DNA of 64,000 nt from Anaerosphaera multitolerans (GCF_004006535.1 NZ_RLIH01000011.1:1-64000), one strand, 5' to 3'; positions 1 through 8,157 are shown, counted from the first letter of the stretch. Program-made: numbers and translations. The notes: a model not told the origin generated them from the letters alone.

Positions 1-25
1 AAGTTTGGTATAAAACCAAACTTCA
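1..25 (-). terminator. possible terminator of the tRNA-Leu transcript
   Basis: A 9-bp inverted repeat (AAGTTTGGT/ACCAAACTT) lies just downstream of the tRNA on its strand. Any U-run would lie beyond the window start, so this is a hairpin with an unseen tail. Confidence 0.4.
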
Positions 26-42
26 TATTTCAAATATTTAAT

Positions 43-126
43 TGGTGCGGGAGAGAGGACTTGAACCCCCACTCCAAAGGAACTAGATCCTAAGTCTAGC
101 GCGTCTGCCAGTTCCGCCACTCCCGC
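43..126 (-). tRNA. tRNA-Leu (anticodon UAG)
   Basis: On the minus strand this folds as a class II (long variable arm) tRNA. The acceptor arms GCGGGAG and CTCCCGC pair. The anticodon stem is CTAGA/TCTAG with loop CTTAGGA, giving anticodon TAG, which reads CUA-type leucine codons. The T arm carries GGTTCAAGTCC, and the 3' ACCA end is encoded. It has its own promoter and no tRNA neighbours inside the window. Confidence 0.95.
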
Positions 127-144
127 GAACAATTAACAAAGATT

Positions 145-173
145 ATTATACATAGTTTATAAAATTTTGTCAA
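145..173 (-). promoter_or_regulatory. promoter of tRNA-Leu
   Basis: On the minus strand a consensus TTGACA (-35) and TATAAT (-10) are separated by exactly 17 bp. The -10 box lies about 19 bp before the mature tRNA 5' end, as expected for a housekeeping sigma-A promoter driving a lone tRNA. Confidence 0.85.
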
Positions 174-248
174 TGCTTTTTAAAAAATATTTATTTATCT
201 TTATCCTGAGAATTTTAGGGTATAATATATTTTAAGGAGTGATTAAAC

Positions 249-659
249 TTGAAAGAAAAATTTTATAGGTTTATGCAGGGAAGATATGGCGCCCATTACG
301 GTATGGATGCACTTTCAAAATTTATATTCGGCTTTATGATTGTTTTGGTAATAGCATCTGTATTTTTAAATAATCCTATTATAACTAATGTTGGGATGGT
401 ACTGCTTTTAGTACTTTTATATTTTAGATTGTTTTCTAAAAATATTACTGCACGTTATCAAGAAAATCAAAAATTTTTAATGGTTACAGCCCCTGTGAGA
501 AAAACTTTTGAGAGAACGAAGAGAAATCTAAAAGATAGGAAAGAATATAAGTATATTCAGTGTGAAAGTTGTAAACAGGAACTTAGAGTGCCTAGAAAAA
601 AAGGTAAGATTAGGGTTACGTGTAAAAAATGCGGACATAAATTTGATGTAAGAACATAA
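249..659 (+). CDS. membrane protein with C-terminal zinc ribbon
   Basis: This 136-residue protein starts at TTG behind AAGGAG (9-nt spacing). It has a short N-terminal part, two hydrophobic segments (about residues 24-41 and 43-62), a basic linker, and a C-terminal CxxC...CxxC zinc-ribbon (CESC near residue 104, CKKC near 125). The layout resembles small rubredoxin- or zinc-ribbon-like membrane proteins found widely in Firmicutes; no biochemical role is known to me. It is transcribed alone and followed by a terminator. The zinc ribbon faces the cytoplasm if both N and C termini are inside (inference). Confidence 0.75.
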   Translation: MKEKFYRFMQGRYGAHYGMDALSKFIFGFMIVLVIASVFLNNPIITNVGMVLLLVLLYFRLFSKNITARYQENQKFLMVTAPVRKTFERTKRNLKDRKEYKYIQCESCKQELRVPRKKGKIRVTCKKCGHKFDVRT

Positions 660-678
660 TATACTTAAATTAATATCA

Positions 679-707
679 AGCCTCTTGTAGAATATGAGAG
701 GTTTTTT
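679..707 (+). terminator. intrinsic terminator
   Basis: A 7-bp stem (AGCCTCT/AGAGGTT, with one G-U pair) with an 11-nt loop is followed by a T-run. It closes the zinc-ribbon gene. Confidence 0.6.
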
Positions 708-955
708 ATATGTTGAATTACAATAATTATTGCAACACTACTCCAAATTATTTAATTTATATAAAAATTTTTCTAAGGTGTATTAAATTCTACAATCTAT
801 CATATGAATATGAATAATTATATTTAATAGTTTAAATTAAAATTTGATATTGGCAAGCTTGATACTCTTGGAGTTGATTAAAAAGTGTAATTCTATTACT
901 TTTAACTAATATTTTCATATGGTATACTATTTTCATAAAGGAAATGGAGGCTATT

Positions 956-1474
956 ATGGATTTAGCAAGCAAGATTAGGTCTATTTATGATTATCCAATT
1001 GACGGCATAATCTTTAGAGATATTACAACGCTTTTAAAGGATGGAGATGCCTTTAAGGCTTCAATTGATGCTGTTACAGAATCATTTAAAGAGGATATTG
1101 ATTTAGTTGTAGGAATTGAAGCAAGAGGTTTTATTATAGGAGCGGCTGTGGCTTATTCCTTGGGATGTGGTTTTGTTCCTATAAGAAAACCGGGTAAATT
1201 GCCGGCTAAGAAAATATCTTCTGAATATGAGTTGGAATATGGAACTGACAGTATTGAAATGCATAGTGATGCAATAAAAAAGGGACAAAAAGTTTTAATC
1301 GTAGATGACTTATTGGCAACGGGAGGAACGGCTGAAGCATCTGTTAATTTAGTTGAGGAACTGGGAGGGGAAATTGTAGGTCTTAGTTTTTTAATTGAAT
1401 TAGTGGATTTAAAGGGACGTGAAAAGTTAAAGGGATATAGAGTAAAATCTGTAGTTGAGTTCAATGGAGATTGA
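956..1474 (+). CDS. apt: adenine phosphoribosyltransferase
   Basis: Converts adenine plus PRPP to AMP and pyrophosphate in cytoplasmic purine salvage. The protein is 172 residues, the usual family size. It shows the type I phosphoribosyltransferase PRPP loop VLIVDDLLATGGTA (about residues 114-127), and GIEARGF and the flexible-loop region RKPGKLP upstream of it. I start at the second ATG (956) because GGAGG lies 5 nt before it; an ATG at 944 has its purine-rich site too close. Single-gene transcript, closed by a hairpin shared with the facing dinB. Confidence 0.95.
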   Translation: MDLASKIRSIYDYPIDGIIFRDITTLLKDGDAFKASIDAVTESFKEDIDLVVGIEARGFIIGAAVAYSLGCGFVPIRKPGKLPAKKISSEYELEYGTDSIEMHSDAIKKGQKVLIVDDLLATGGTAEASVNLVEELGGEIVGLSFLIELVDLKGREKLKGYRVKSVVEFNGD

Positions 1475-1475
1475 G

Positions 1476-1499
1476 GAGCTGAAAATTCAGCTCTTTTTT
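1476..1499 (+). terminator. terminator between apt and dinB
   Basis: GAGCTGAA/TTCAGCTC stem with a tiny loop, followed by seven T. It overlaps the 3' end of dinB on the other strand. Confidence 0.85.
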
Positions 1500-2551
1500 A
1501 AATTGTAAAAACTTAATTGTTCAAAATTTAAATCCACCAGATTGGAAGCACTTATACCTACAAGTCTTAATTTTTCTCCTGTGTACTCTTCATTAAAAAT
1601 TTTCATGGAGATGTCGTAAATTTCTTCAAAGTCCTTAATTGTATAAGTGAAAGTTTTGGAGTGGGTGGTGGTTTTAAAGTTGCTTTTTTTTAATTTTAAG
1701 GTAATAGTGTTAAAACCTAAGTTCTTAGCCTTTAAATCTTCAGATAATTCCTTAGAAAAGTTTTTAATATATTCAGTGAGGGTGTTGGTATCGTTAGTAT
1801 CTAAAAAAGTCCTTTCAACGCCCATACTTTTTCTAACTCTATCAGGTTCGACTTTTCTTTTATCAATTCCTCTAATTCGATGGTAAACTTCAATCCCCAT
1901 TTTTCCAAACATTTCAAAGAGAAATTCTTCAGAAAGACTTAACAGTTCTTCTATTGTGTTTATGCCAATGTCCCTAAGTTTTTCCTGAGATTTTTTGCCT
2001 AGGCCGTGGACTTTATTAATATCTAGAGGCATTAAAATGTCTGGTATATCCGATTTTGTAATAATCATCATACCATTTGGCTTATTCCAGTCCGAGGCAA
2101 GCTTAGCTAAAAATTTATTGTAGGAAAGCCCTGCACTAATAGTAAGTCCTGTACTGTCTTTAATATCTTTTTTAAGAGAATAAATTATGTCCACAGGTTC
2201 GGCCTTTTTCCCGGTAATGTCAATATAGGCCTCATCAATTGAAACTTTTTCAACTATATCGGAATATTTTTGAATTATATTAAAAACTTCCTTGGATTTT
2301 TCTACATATCTCGCCCTTCTCATAGGAACTATAATTAAATCGCTACATAGCTGTTTTGCCATAAATACAGGCATGGCAGAGTGAATACCGTATTTTCTGG
2401 CTTCATAGTTAGCGGTTGTTATAATGGAACGCTCACTTAATCCCCCCACGCACATTGGTTTGCCAATAAGAGCAGGGTTGTCAAGCTCTTCTACAGAGGC
2501 GTAAAAGGCATCTATATCTACATGGATAATATTATTTCTCTTACTTCTCAT
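1487..2551 (-). CDS. dinB: DNA polymerase IV (Y-family)
   Basis: Error-prone translesion DNA polymerase, 354 residues, close to the usual length. The catalytic palm motifs HVDIDAFYASVE (near the N-terminus) and SIDEAYIDITG (about residue 103) carry the metal-binding acidic residues. GLSYNKFLAKLASD and a helix-hairpin-helix region (VHGLGKKSQEKL) follow, and the C-terminal little-finger region is present. I start at the ATG behind AGGTGAG rather than at the in-frame GTG 9 nt upstream, which overlaps that site. The gene converges on apt and has its own promoter. Confidence 0.93.
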   Translation of the reverse strand: MRSKRNNIIHVDIDAFYASVEELDNPALIGKPMCVGGLSERSIITTANYEARKYGIHSAMPVFMAKQLCSDLIIVPMRRARYVEKSKEVFNIIQKYSDIVEKVSIDEAYIDITGKKAEPVDIIYSLKKDIKDSTGLTISAGLSYNKFLAKLASDWNKPNGMMIITKSDIPDILMPLDINKVHGLGKKSQEKLRDIGINTIEELLSLSEEFLFEMFGKMGIEVYHRIRGIDKRKVEPDRVRKSMGVERTFLDTNDTNTLTEYIKNFSKELSEDLKAKNLGFNTITLKLKKSNFKTTTHSKTFTYTIKDFEEIYDISMKIFNEEYTGEKLRLVGISASNLVDLNFEQLSFYNLKKS

Positions 2552-2568
2552 ATTTCTCACCTATAATA

Positions 2569-2596
2569 ATAGTATAATATACTGGAAAAATGTCAA
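2569..2596 (-). promoter_or_regulatory. candidate dinB promoter
   Basis: On the minus strand TTGACA and TACTAT are separated by 16 bp, 18 bp before the dinB ATG. I see no LexA-type box beside it. Confidence 0.5.
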
Positions 2597-2646
2597 TTGA
2601 GCTTTTTATTTTATTGGGAATTGTTATAATAGTTGAGAGGTGAAAG

Positions 2647-3264
2647 ATGAAGACAAGAGTTTTTTTATTTGATTTTGATAAGACACTTACTGATGAAGAC
2701 AGTATTTTTTTACTTTGGGAATATGCTATTAAAATGAAAAGAATATCGAGATTTTACTATATAGGTAAAATGATTTTAGGGGCTTTTAAATATATTTTTT
2801 CTTTGGGTAATTTTAAATATATGAAGACAGAGATGTGTTCCGTTTTAAAATACTTAAGTGAAGAGGATTTAAAAAATTTTGTAGATTATATTTATGAAAA
2901 TCACATATTAAAAGAAGGGGAAGTTTATTTTAATAATTTAGGGGAGGGATATAAAATGTTGGTATCTGCATCTCCTATAAATTATTTGAAATATATTACA
3001 AAGTATCTTAATTTTGATGTGGTAATTGGAACTGAACTTGATGAAAATTTTAAATTAGTTGGCGAAAATAACAAACACAGGGCTAAGGTAAAGAGAATAC
3101 AAGAACATTTAGGTAAGGTTGGAATTGAAATAGATTATGAGATTTCAGAAGGTTATTCCGATTCCTATTCGGCTGACAGACCTATGCTTGAAATGGTTAA
3201 CCACAGATATTTAATTAATTCAAAGGTAAGAGAAGAGGGCTATAAAAACTTAAGTTGGAGTTGA
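2647..3264 (+). CDS. HAD-superfamily phosphatase (subclass IB, SerB-like)
   Basis: A 205-residue HAD hydrolase. Motif I is DFDKTLT (nucleophile Asp9, Asp11). Motif II is the Ser in VSASP near residue 109. Motif IV is YSDSYSADRPML near residue 170, which matches the subclass IB form (YSDSxxDxPML). An alpha-helical cap lies between motifs I and II. Relatives include phosphoserine phosphatases and unassigned phosphatases, so the substrate is not determined. The start follows GAGAGGTGAAAG. It stands alone between divergent dinB and an XRE regulator. Confidence 0.85.
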   Translation: MKTRVFLFDFDKTLTDEDSIFLLWEYAIKMKRISRFYYIGKMILGAFKYIFSLGNFKYMKTEMCSVLKYLSEEDLKNFVDYIYENHILKEGEVYFNNLGEGYKMLVSASPINYLKYITKYLNFDVVIGTELDENFKLVGENNKHRAKVKRIQEHLGKVGIEIDYEISEGYSDSYSADRPMLEMVNHRYLINSKVREEGYKNLSWS

Positions 3265-3280
3265 TTATACTGTATAGCAA

Positions 3281-3301
3281 ATTGCAACTGTAAGTTGCAA
3301 T
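3281..3301. promoter_or_regulatory. 9-3-9 perfect palindrome, candidate XRE operator
   Basis: ATTGCAACT-GTA-AGTTGCAAT is a perfect inverted repeat 63 nt before the XRE regulator gene and has no U-run. Its symmetry and position fit an autoregulatory operator (inference). Confidence 0.45.
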
Positions 3302-3363
3302 GATAATTTAAGTTTTTGGTATGCAAGTGATAAAAAGTTTACCCTTAAATCAGGAGGTGGAAA

Positions 3364-3735
3364 ATGAGATTAAATGAAAGACTAGAGAAGCTGAGGAAGG
3401 ATAAAGGGCTTTCTCAGGAAGAAGTTTCAAATTACTTAGGAGTTTCACGCCGAACTATATCAAAGTGGGAAAAGGGAACTTCAAATCCTGATTTAAATAA
3501 TATTGTAAAACTTGGAGAGCTTTATAATGTAAGTATGGATTATATCTTAAAGGGCAATGGGAAAGAGGAAGTTGATATTAATACAGAAAATAGTGAAGTT
3601 AAAGTTGAAAAGAAAACCAAAAGTAAAACATGGCTTATGGTACTTATAATAATTTTCCTCTTTCTTTTACTTGCCGCTTTAATTATTTTAATGGTAAATT
3701 GGTATCCTCGTGAGTTTATGAAAGTATTTAATTAA
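3364..3735 (+). CDS. XRE-family regulator with C-terminal membrane anchor
   Basis: A 123-residue protein. Residues 4-60 form a Cro/CI-type helix-turn-helix (GLSQEEVSNYLGVSRRTISKWEKG). A charged linker follows, then one transmembrane segment (about residues 93-114) and a short tail. Start ATG follows AGGAGG. Membrane-anchored XRE proteins of this layout are common in Firmicutes and usually have unknown signals. It is a single-gene transcript followed by a strong terminator. The palindrome at 3281 is the likely self-operator. Confidence 0.85.
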   Translation: MRLNERLEKLRKDKGLSQEEVSNYLGVSRRTISKWEKGTSNPDLNNIVKLGELYNVSMDYILKGNGKEEVDINTENSEVKVEKKTKSKTWLMVLIIIFLFLLLAALIILMVNWYPREFMKVFN

Positions 3736-3749
3736 GTTAAAATAGATAG

Positions 3750-3790
3750 AACTGTTACAAAAATAAGCAAAGCCATTGTAACAGTTTTTT
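3750..3790 (+). terminator. intrinsic terminator
   Basis: AACTGTTACAA pairs with TTGTAACAGTT and is followed by a T-run; it closes the XRE gene. Confidence 0.8.
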
Positions 3791-3860
3791 AATTGAGACA
3801 TTATACTTGCCAGAAAATATAAAGTAATAGTACATTTTTTAAGGATGTTAATGCAATGTT

Positions 3861-4124
3861 TTGACACAGCGTTTAAAGGATCAAGTAAAGGTAAGTAAAC
3901 TGAGAAATGTAGGATTTGAAATTAACAGATTTGCGAAGGAGTCAATTTCCGAAATTAGTAAGACTGCTTCAAAATTCTTTTCTCAAGGGGTTGGCGTAGG
4001 TCACGTGAGAGGTAATGCTCTAGTTTCAAGTGACTATTGCATAAACTGTCAAATTGAAATTGCGGGAAAAATCCTTGAAAATCAAGGAGAACTTTTATGG
4101 ACTGTAAAAGATTGTGGAGATTAA
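3861..4124 (+). CDS. small hypothetical protein
   Basis: An 87-residue open frame with a TTG start. The nearest AAGGA lies about 15 nt upstream, so initiation is weakly supported. It is rich in Lys/Ser at the N-terminus, has a Gly/Val stretch (SQGVGVGHVRGN) and a C-terminal part with three Cys (YCINC..., KDCGD). I do not recognise the family. It could be a genuine small protein or the tail of a decayed gene. A bidirectional terminator lies immediately downstream. Confidence 0.4.
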   Translation: MTQRLKDQVKVSKLRNVGFEINRFAKESISEISKTASKFFSQGVGVGHVRGNALVSSDYCINCQIEIAGKILENQGELLWTVKDCGD

Positions 4125-4148
4125 TTTTAAAAATCTATGAAAATTATT

Positions 4149-4186
4149 AAAGGCTGCTACAAATAATATTATTTGCAACAGCCTTT
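4149..4186. terminator. bidirectional terminator
   Basis: Long hairpin AAGGCTG...CAAATAA/TTATTTG...CAGCCTT with internal mismatches. It is flanked by A- and T-rich runs and lies between the convergent small gene and SDR gene. Confidence 0.75.
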
Positions 4187-4188
4187 TC

Positions 4189-4926
4189 TTAAAGTGTAAA
4201 TCCTCCATCAACGATTATGGCTTGGCCTGTAATATAGGATGCGTCATCGGAAATTAAAAACAATGCTGTCTTAGCCATTTCTTCGGGCTTACCCAAACGA
4301 CCCATGGGTATTGTACTTTGTAATTTTTCCAAGTTTTCCTTAGGAACGGACTCTAAAATTGGAGTTAAGGTCATTCCAGGACATAGAGCATTCACCCTAA
4401 CACCTTTAGAAGCGTAATTATATGCAGCTACTTTTGTAAGATTTATAAGCCCACTTTTAGAAGGACCATATCCGTAAGAGGCTGGGGTAGGTTTAAAGGC
4501 GGCAACGGAACCGGTATTTAAAATATTTCCCTTTGTCTTTACAAGGTGTGGCATTACTTTTTGAACGAGTTTAAATGGTGCTTTCAAGTTTGTATCTAGT
4601 AATTTGTCCCAAGATTCTTCATCAAAATCCTCAAGGGTACGGGAGATGGAGATACCTGCATTGTTAAAGAGAGCATCTATCCTACCATATTTTTTAATGG
4701 CTTTATCTACTACTTTATCCATGTCGCTGTCCACTGCCATGTCAGCCTGTACAAAAGTTGCCTCTCCACCTTGAGATTTAATATATTCAATAAGAGTTTC
4801 ACCTCTTTTTATATTTCTTCCTGTGGCAATAATCTTAGCTCCTTCACTGGCAAATAATTTAGCTGATGCTGAGCCTATTCCTGACGTAGCTCCGGTTACA
4901 ATAATTACTTTGTTTAAAAGTTTCAT
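4189..4926 (-). CDS. short-chain dehydrogenase/reductase (SDR)
   Basis: A classical SDR of 245 residues. The cofactor motif is TGATSGIG (residues 11-18), the structural motif is NNAGIS near residue 89, and the catalytic set is Ser (TGSVAAF), Tyr and Lys (YGPSK near residue 153). The C-terminus ends GQAIIVDGGF, as in FabG-like oxidoreductases. The lone gene context, with no fatty acid genes nearby, argues against the main FabG; the substrate is unknown. The start codon follows AAAGGTGATATT. Confidence 0.88.
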   Translation of the reverse strand: MKLLNKVIIVTGATSGIGSASAKLFASEGAKIIATGRNIKRGETLIEYIKSQGGEATFVQADMAVDSDMDKVVDKAIKKYGRIDALFNNAGISISRTLEDFDEESWDKLLDTNLKAPFKLVQKVMPHLVKTKGNILNTGSVAAFKPTPASYGYGPSKSGLINLTKVAAYNYASKGVRVNALCPGMTLTPILESVPKENLEKLQSTIPMGRLGKPEEMAKTALFLISDDASYITGQAIIVDGGFTL

Positions 4927-5041
4927 AATATCACCTTTCTTTAATTACTAAAAGTTTTAATTTGAAAAATTTGGGAATTAATTTATGTATACCCTTGAAA
5001 AGGTAATTAAATAATTATTTTAAACTTAGTAAAACTAAAGG

Positions 5042-5058
5042 GTTACAAATTATTTACA
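5042..5058 (-). promoter_or_regulatory. WalR-like box upstream of the L,D-transpeptidase
   Basis: On the minus strand the sequence reads TGTAAA-TAATT-TGTAAC. This matches the published WalR (YycF) consensus TGTWAH-N5-TGTWAH exactly. A further TTTACA half-site follows at 5073, so TATTTACAACT occurs twice exactly 20 bp apart. WalRK is not encoded in the window, so this is a motif match only. Confidence 0.5.
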
Positions 5059-5125
5059 ACTTGGAACTTCTATTTACAACTACTTTTTTTGTTGTTAATA
5101 TAAAGATGTTGACTTGGAGGAAGAG

Positions 5126-6535
5126 ATGAAAAAATTTTTTAAATATTCAACAGCTTTCATTTTATTTGTTGTTTTTGCAATATATTTAGCAGGAGTTTTT
5201 TACTTTAAAAGTTATTTTCTCCCTAATACAAAAATAAACGAAAGAGATATGAGTTTTACTCAAATTGCTGAACTATATGAAAACTACAATTCATTACATG
5301 ATGATTTTGAGTTAAAGATAGTTGGTAGAGATGTGAAAGAAAGTTTAAAATTATCTGATTTTGAATATAGGGATACTTTGGAAAGAGGACAGACAGTTAA
5401 ACAAAATCCAACTTTGTGGATTTTTTCTTTATTTGCAAAGAAAGAATATAATTTGGATCATAAAATAACCTATGATAATCAAAAGTTTTTAGACACTATT
5501 AATAAGTTGGACTTTTTTAAAGGGGAAACTGTTGAGCCTGAAAATGCAAAAATAGTATTTAACGGAAGGCGATTTATAATTGAAAAAGAAGTTCTTGGAA
5601 ATAAAATTAACAAGAAACTCTTTGAGGAGAAGGTTTTAGATTATATAAATGAAGGAAGAAAGACCTTAAATTTAGAGGATGAGGAAATCTACTACAGTCC
5701 CATTGTATTTTCAGACGATACCTATTTAAATAATAAGGTAAGTCAGATGAATAAACTTAACTCTTTTGAAATAACCTATGATTTTGAAGATAGAAAAGAA
5801 GTTATAAAAAATGAAGAATTATTAAGTTTGTATAGGGAAAATGATGAGGGGCTATTGGTACCTGATAGAGATAGGGTAAAAGAATATGTAAGAACTTTGG
5901 CCGGTAAGTACGATACCTATATGGGAACTAGAGATTTTTATGCAACAGGTTTAGGACCTATTAAGGTTGAGGGTGGAATCTACGGTTGGTGGACTGATAT
6001 TGAAAAAACTACAGATCAACTTGTAAAGGCTTTGGAAAATACGGAAAGTGTAACATTAATTCCCATATACAGATTAACTGCAAATTCAAGGACACTTAAT
6101 GATTTAGGAAATTCCTATATTGAAGTTGACCTTGGAAGGCAGCATCTATGGCTTTATAAAGAGGGAGAGCTGGTATTGGAAACGGACTTTGTCTCAGGTA
6201 ACCCCAATAGAGAAAATGGAACTCCTCTTGGAACTGAAAAAATTTGGTCTAAGGAGACAAAGCGTTATTTAACGGGAGAGGATTATAAAAGTTTTGTAGA
6301 TTACTGGCTTCCTATTAATTGGAAGGGTGTAGGACTTCATGATGCAAGTTGGAGAAATGAGTTTGGAGGAGATCTATATTTAACTAATGGTTCTCACGGG
6401 TGTATAAATATTGAAAGTTCAGCTATGAAGAATATCTATGACAATGCCTTTGTGGGAATGGGTGTAGTGGTTTATGATTCAAGTTTACCTCAGGAAAGTG
6501 AAGTTGTTGAAATGGGAGTAGTTGAAAGCCCTTAG
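5126..6535 (+). CDS. L,D-transpeptidase (YkuD) with N-terminal membrane anchor
   Basis: This 469-residue protein probably makes 3-3 peptidoglycan cross-links or attaches peptides outside the membrane. One N-terminal transmembrane segment (about residues 8-28) is followed by a peptidoglycan-binding-4 type region. The C-terminal YkuD catalytic domain (about residues 335-455) carries NGSHGCINI with the nucleophilic Cys, an upstream catalytic-type His (GVGLHDA), and VDLGRQHLWLY at its beginning. I start at the ATG behind GGAGG; the upstream in-frame TTG lies inside that site. The WalR-like box upstream fits cell-wall regulation. Confidence 0.9.
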   Translation: MKKFFKYSTAFILFVVFAIYLAGVFYFKSYFLPNTKINERDMSFTQIAELYENYNSLHDDFELKIVGRDVKESLKLSDFEYRDTLERGQTVKQNPTLWIFSLFAKKEYNLDHKITYDNQKFLDTINKLDFFKGETVEPENAKIVFNGRRFIIEKEVLGNKINKKLFEEKVLDYINEGRKTLNLEDEEIYYSPIVFSDDTYLNNKVSQMNKLNSFEITYDFEDRKEVIKNEELLSLYRENDEGLLVPDRDRVKEYVRTLAGKYDTYMGTRDFYATGLGPIKVEGGIYGWWTDIEKTTDQLVKALENTESVTLIPIYRLTANSRTLNDLGNSYIEVDLGRQHLWLYKEGELVLETDFVSGNPNRENGTPLGTEKIWSKETKRYLTGEDYKSFVDYWLPINWKGVGLHDASWRNEFGGDLYLTNGSHGCINIESSAMKNIYDNAFVGMGVVVYDSSLPQESEVVEMGVVESP

Positions 6536-6562
6536 GGATTAGTTATTTTTTTAACAAAACTA

Positions 6563-6591
6563 TTGTATTATAATTAACATTGTGCTATAAT
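6563..6591 (+). promoter_or_regulatory. promoter of the FMN riboswitch-ribU transcript
   Basis: TTGTAT and TATAAT are separated by 17 bp, about 13 bp before the riboswitch begins. Confidence 0.65.
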
Positions 6592-6603
6592 TAAACCATA
6601 AAT

Positions 6604-6712
6604 ATCTTCAGGGCGAGGTGAAAATCCTTGACCGGCGGTAAAGTCCGCGAGTTCTTGTGAACCGAATTGGTGAAATTCCAATACCGACAGTATAGTCTGG
6701 ATGAAAGAAGAT
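6604..6712 (+). ncRNA. FMN riboswitch (RFN element) of ribU
   Basis: The closing stem ATCTTC/GAAGAT frames the conserved core: AGGGCGAGGTGAAAATCC, ACCGGCGGTAAAGTCCGCGAG, then GAACCGAATTGGTGAAATTCC and ACCGACAGTATAGTCTGGATG. These are the hallmark RFN segments. FMN binding is expected to favour the downstream terminator at 6736 and so switch off riboflavin import. Confidence 0.95.
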
Positions 6713-6735
6713 TGCAGGTTTTTTTATGCAATTAT

Positions 6736-6759
6736 GCCCCGAGGAAAAGGGGCTTTTTT
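6736..6759 (+). terminator. riboswitch-controlled terminator
   Basis: GCCCC/GGGGC stem with an A-rich loop and a T-run, placed between the FMN aptamer and the ribU ribosome site, as expected for transcriptional attenuation. Confidence 0.85.
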
Positions 6760-6790
6760 AATGCCCTAATATATCTTTGGAGGGTTATTT

Positions 6791-7393
6791 ATGAATAGTG
6801 TAAGTCGTAGTAGCTACAAGGTTAGAATGATAACCAGAGTGGGGATGTTAAGTTCATTGGCCTTTATCTTAATGTATTTTCAAGTGCCTTTAACTTTTAT
6901 AGCTCCAACTTTTTTAAAACTTGATGTTTCAGATTTGCCTGTATTAGTTGGCTCTTTTACTATGGGACCTATGGCGGCTGTGTTAATATCACTTATTAAG
7001 AATATTTTACACTTTGCCATACATGGAAGTTCAACAGGTGGAATTGGTGAGTTATCTAACTTTATTGTAGGAAGTGTTTTTGCAGTATCAGCGGGAATGA
7101 TATACAAGAGAAATAAAACATTTAAAACAGCAGTTATAGGATTATTTGTGGGAACTATATTAATGACTGTATGCGCTCTTATTTCAAATTATTATTTTAT
7201 ATTTCCGCTATATTCAAAGTTAATGCCTATGGAGGCTATTATTAATGCAGGAGCTGCAATAACTTCAAGGATTACAGATCTTTGGAGTATGATGCTTTAT
7301 TCTGTACTGCCTTTTAATTTAATAAAGGGATTTATAGTGTCCTTGGTGACATTACTAACTTATAAGAAAGTTAGTTATATATTTAAAGATTAA
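6791..7393 (+). CDS. ribU: riboflavin ECF transporter S-component
   Basis: A 200-residue integral membrane protein with about six hydrophobic segments. It contains the RibU-type substrate region FLKLDVSDLPVLVG and KNILH in the first half. It binds riboflavin and works with the shared ECF energy-coupling module (EcfA, EcfA', EcfT), which is not in this window. The start ATG follows TGGAGGG. The FMN riboswitch directly upstream supports the assignment independently of sequence similarity. A strong terminator follows. Confidence 0.95.
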   Translation: MNSVSRSSYKVRMITRVGMLSSLAFILMYFQVPLTFIAPTFLKLDVSDLPVLVGSFTMGPMAAVLISLIKNILHFAIHGSSTGGIGELSNFIVGSVFAVSAGMIYKRNKTFKTAVIGLFVGTILMTVCALISNYYFIFPLYSKLMPMEAIINAGAAITSRITDLWSMMLYSVLPFNLIKGFIVSLVTLLTYKKVSYIFKD

Positions 7394-7424
7394 TTTTAGT
7401 TAGATTTACCCTTATCTAATTAAA

Positions 7425-7455
7425 AATAAGACCTGCTTAAGCGGGTCTTATTTTT
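7425..7455 (+). terminator. ribU terminator
   Basis: A 12-bp stem (AATAAGACCTGC/GCGGGTCTTATT) with a TTAA loop is followed by T residues. Confidence 0.85.
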
Positions 7456-7462
7456 GTTTAAA

Positions 7463-7489
7463 TAAAAAACGATGTAATTTTTACACCGC
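7463..7489 (-). terminator. rplY terminator
   Basis: On the minus strand GCGGTGTAA/TTACATCGT is followed by six U; the hairpin starts just past the rplY stop codon. Confidence 0.7.
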
Positions 7490-7491
7490 TT

Positions 7492-8133
7492 TTATTCTTC
7501 TTCACTTTCAGTTTCAGAAACTGTAGGGATATCAGCAGCAGAAACGTCTTCAACTACTTCCTCTTCTTCAACTTCTTCTCTTGGCTCTTGAAGAGTTGCA
7601 ACAGTTTCAGTTAAATCTGTAAGAACTTCAATTTTTTCGTTTTTGCTCACGTCTAAATCTTCAACTGTAACTATATCTCCGATTTGCATATGCTCAACAT
7701 CGAAAATTGCTTCAGAAGGTAAGTCAGCAGGGAAACATTCTATTTCAATTTCATCTAGTACTTGAATTAAGTTAGATGGTTGAACTATTATAGAATCTCT
7801 GTTTTCAAGCACTACAGGAATAGTAACTCTTAATTTTTGACTCATATCAACTAAGTATAGATCAAAGTGTAGTATTTGGTTTTTGTAAGGATGTTTTTGA
7901 ACATCTTTAAATAGAACCATTTGACTATCTGAACCCATAGTTGCTTCAACTATATTTGAAGTTCCTGCTTGCTCATATACTTTTAAAAGTTCCTTTTCAA
8001 TTGCGATTACGCTTTTTGCTTCATTTCCTTTTGAATAAATAACTCCGGGAATACTTCCTTTTTGTCTTAATTTATCTACTTGGTTTTTTCCTAATTCTTC
8101 TCTTTTTTCAAGTGTTAATTTAATACTTGACAT
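7492..8133 (-). CDS. rplY: 50S ribosomal protein L25 / general stress protein Ctc
   Basis: This 213-residue protein is the long TL5/Ctc form: an N-terminal 5S rRNA-binding L25 domain (about residues 1-95) plus the C-terminal beta domain. An acidic Glu/Val-rich tail (about residues 188-213) follows. It binds 5S rRNA in the ribosome central protuberance; Ctc homologues are stress-linked in Bacillus. The start follows GGAGGTGC. It lies 24 nt after mnmA on the same strand, so the two are probably cotranscribed. Confidence 0.93.
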   Translation of the reverse strand: MSSIKLTLEKREELGKNQVDKLRQKGSIPGVIYSKGNEAKSVIAIEKELLKVYEQAGTSNIVEATMGSDSQMVLFKDVQKHPYKNQILHFDLYLVDMSQKLRVTIPVVLENRDSIIVQPSNLIQVLDEIEIECFPADLPSEAIFDVEHMQIGDIVTVEDLDVSKNEKIEVLTDLTETVATLQEPREEVEEEEVVEDVSAADIPTVSETESEEE

Positions 8134-8157
8134 TTCGCACCTCCATAACGAACTTGT

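Noticed and set aside
4189-4926. SDR considered as FabG of fatty acid synthesis
   Set aside because: No fab or acp genes nearby, and the family is too broad to assign from motifs alone.
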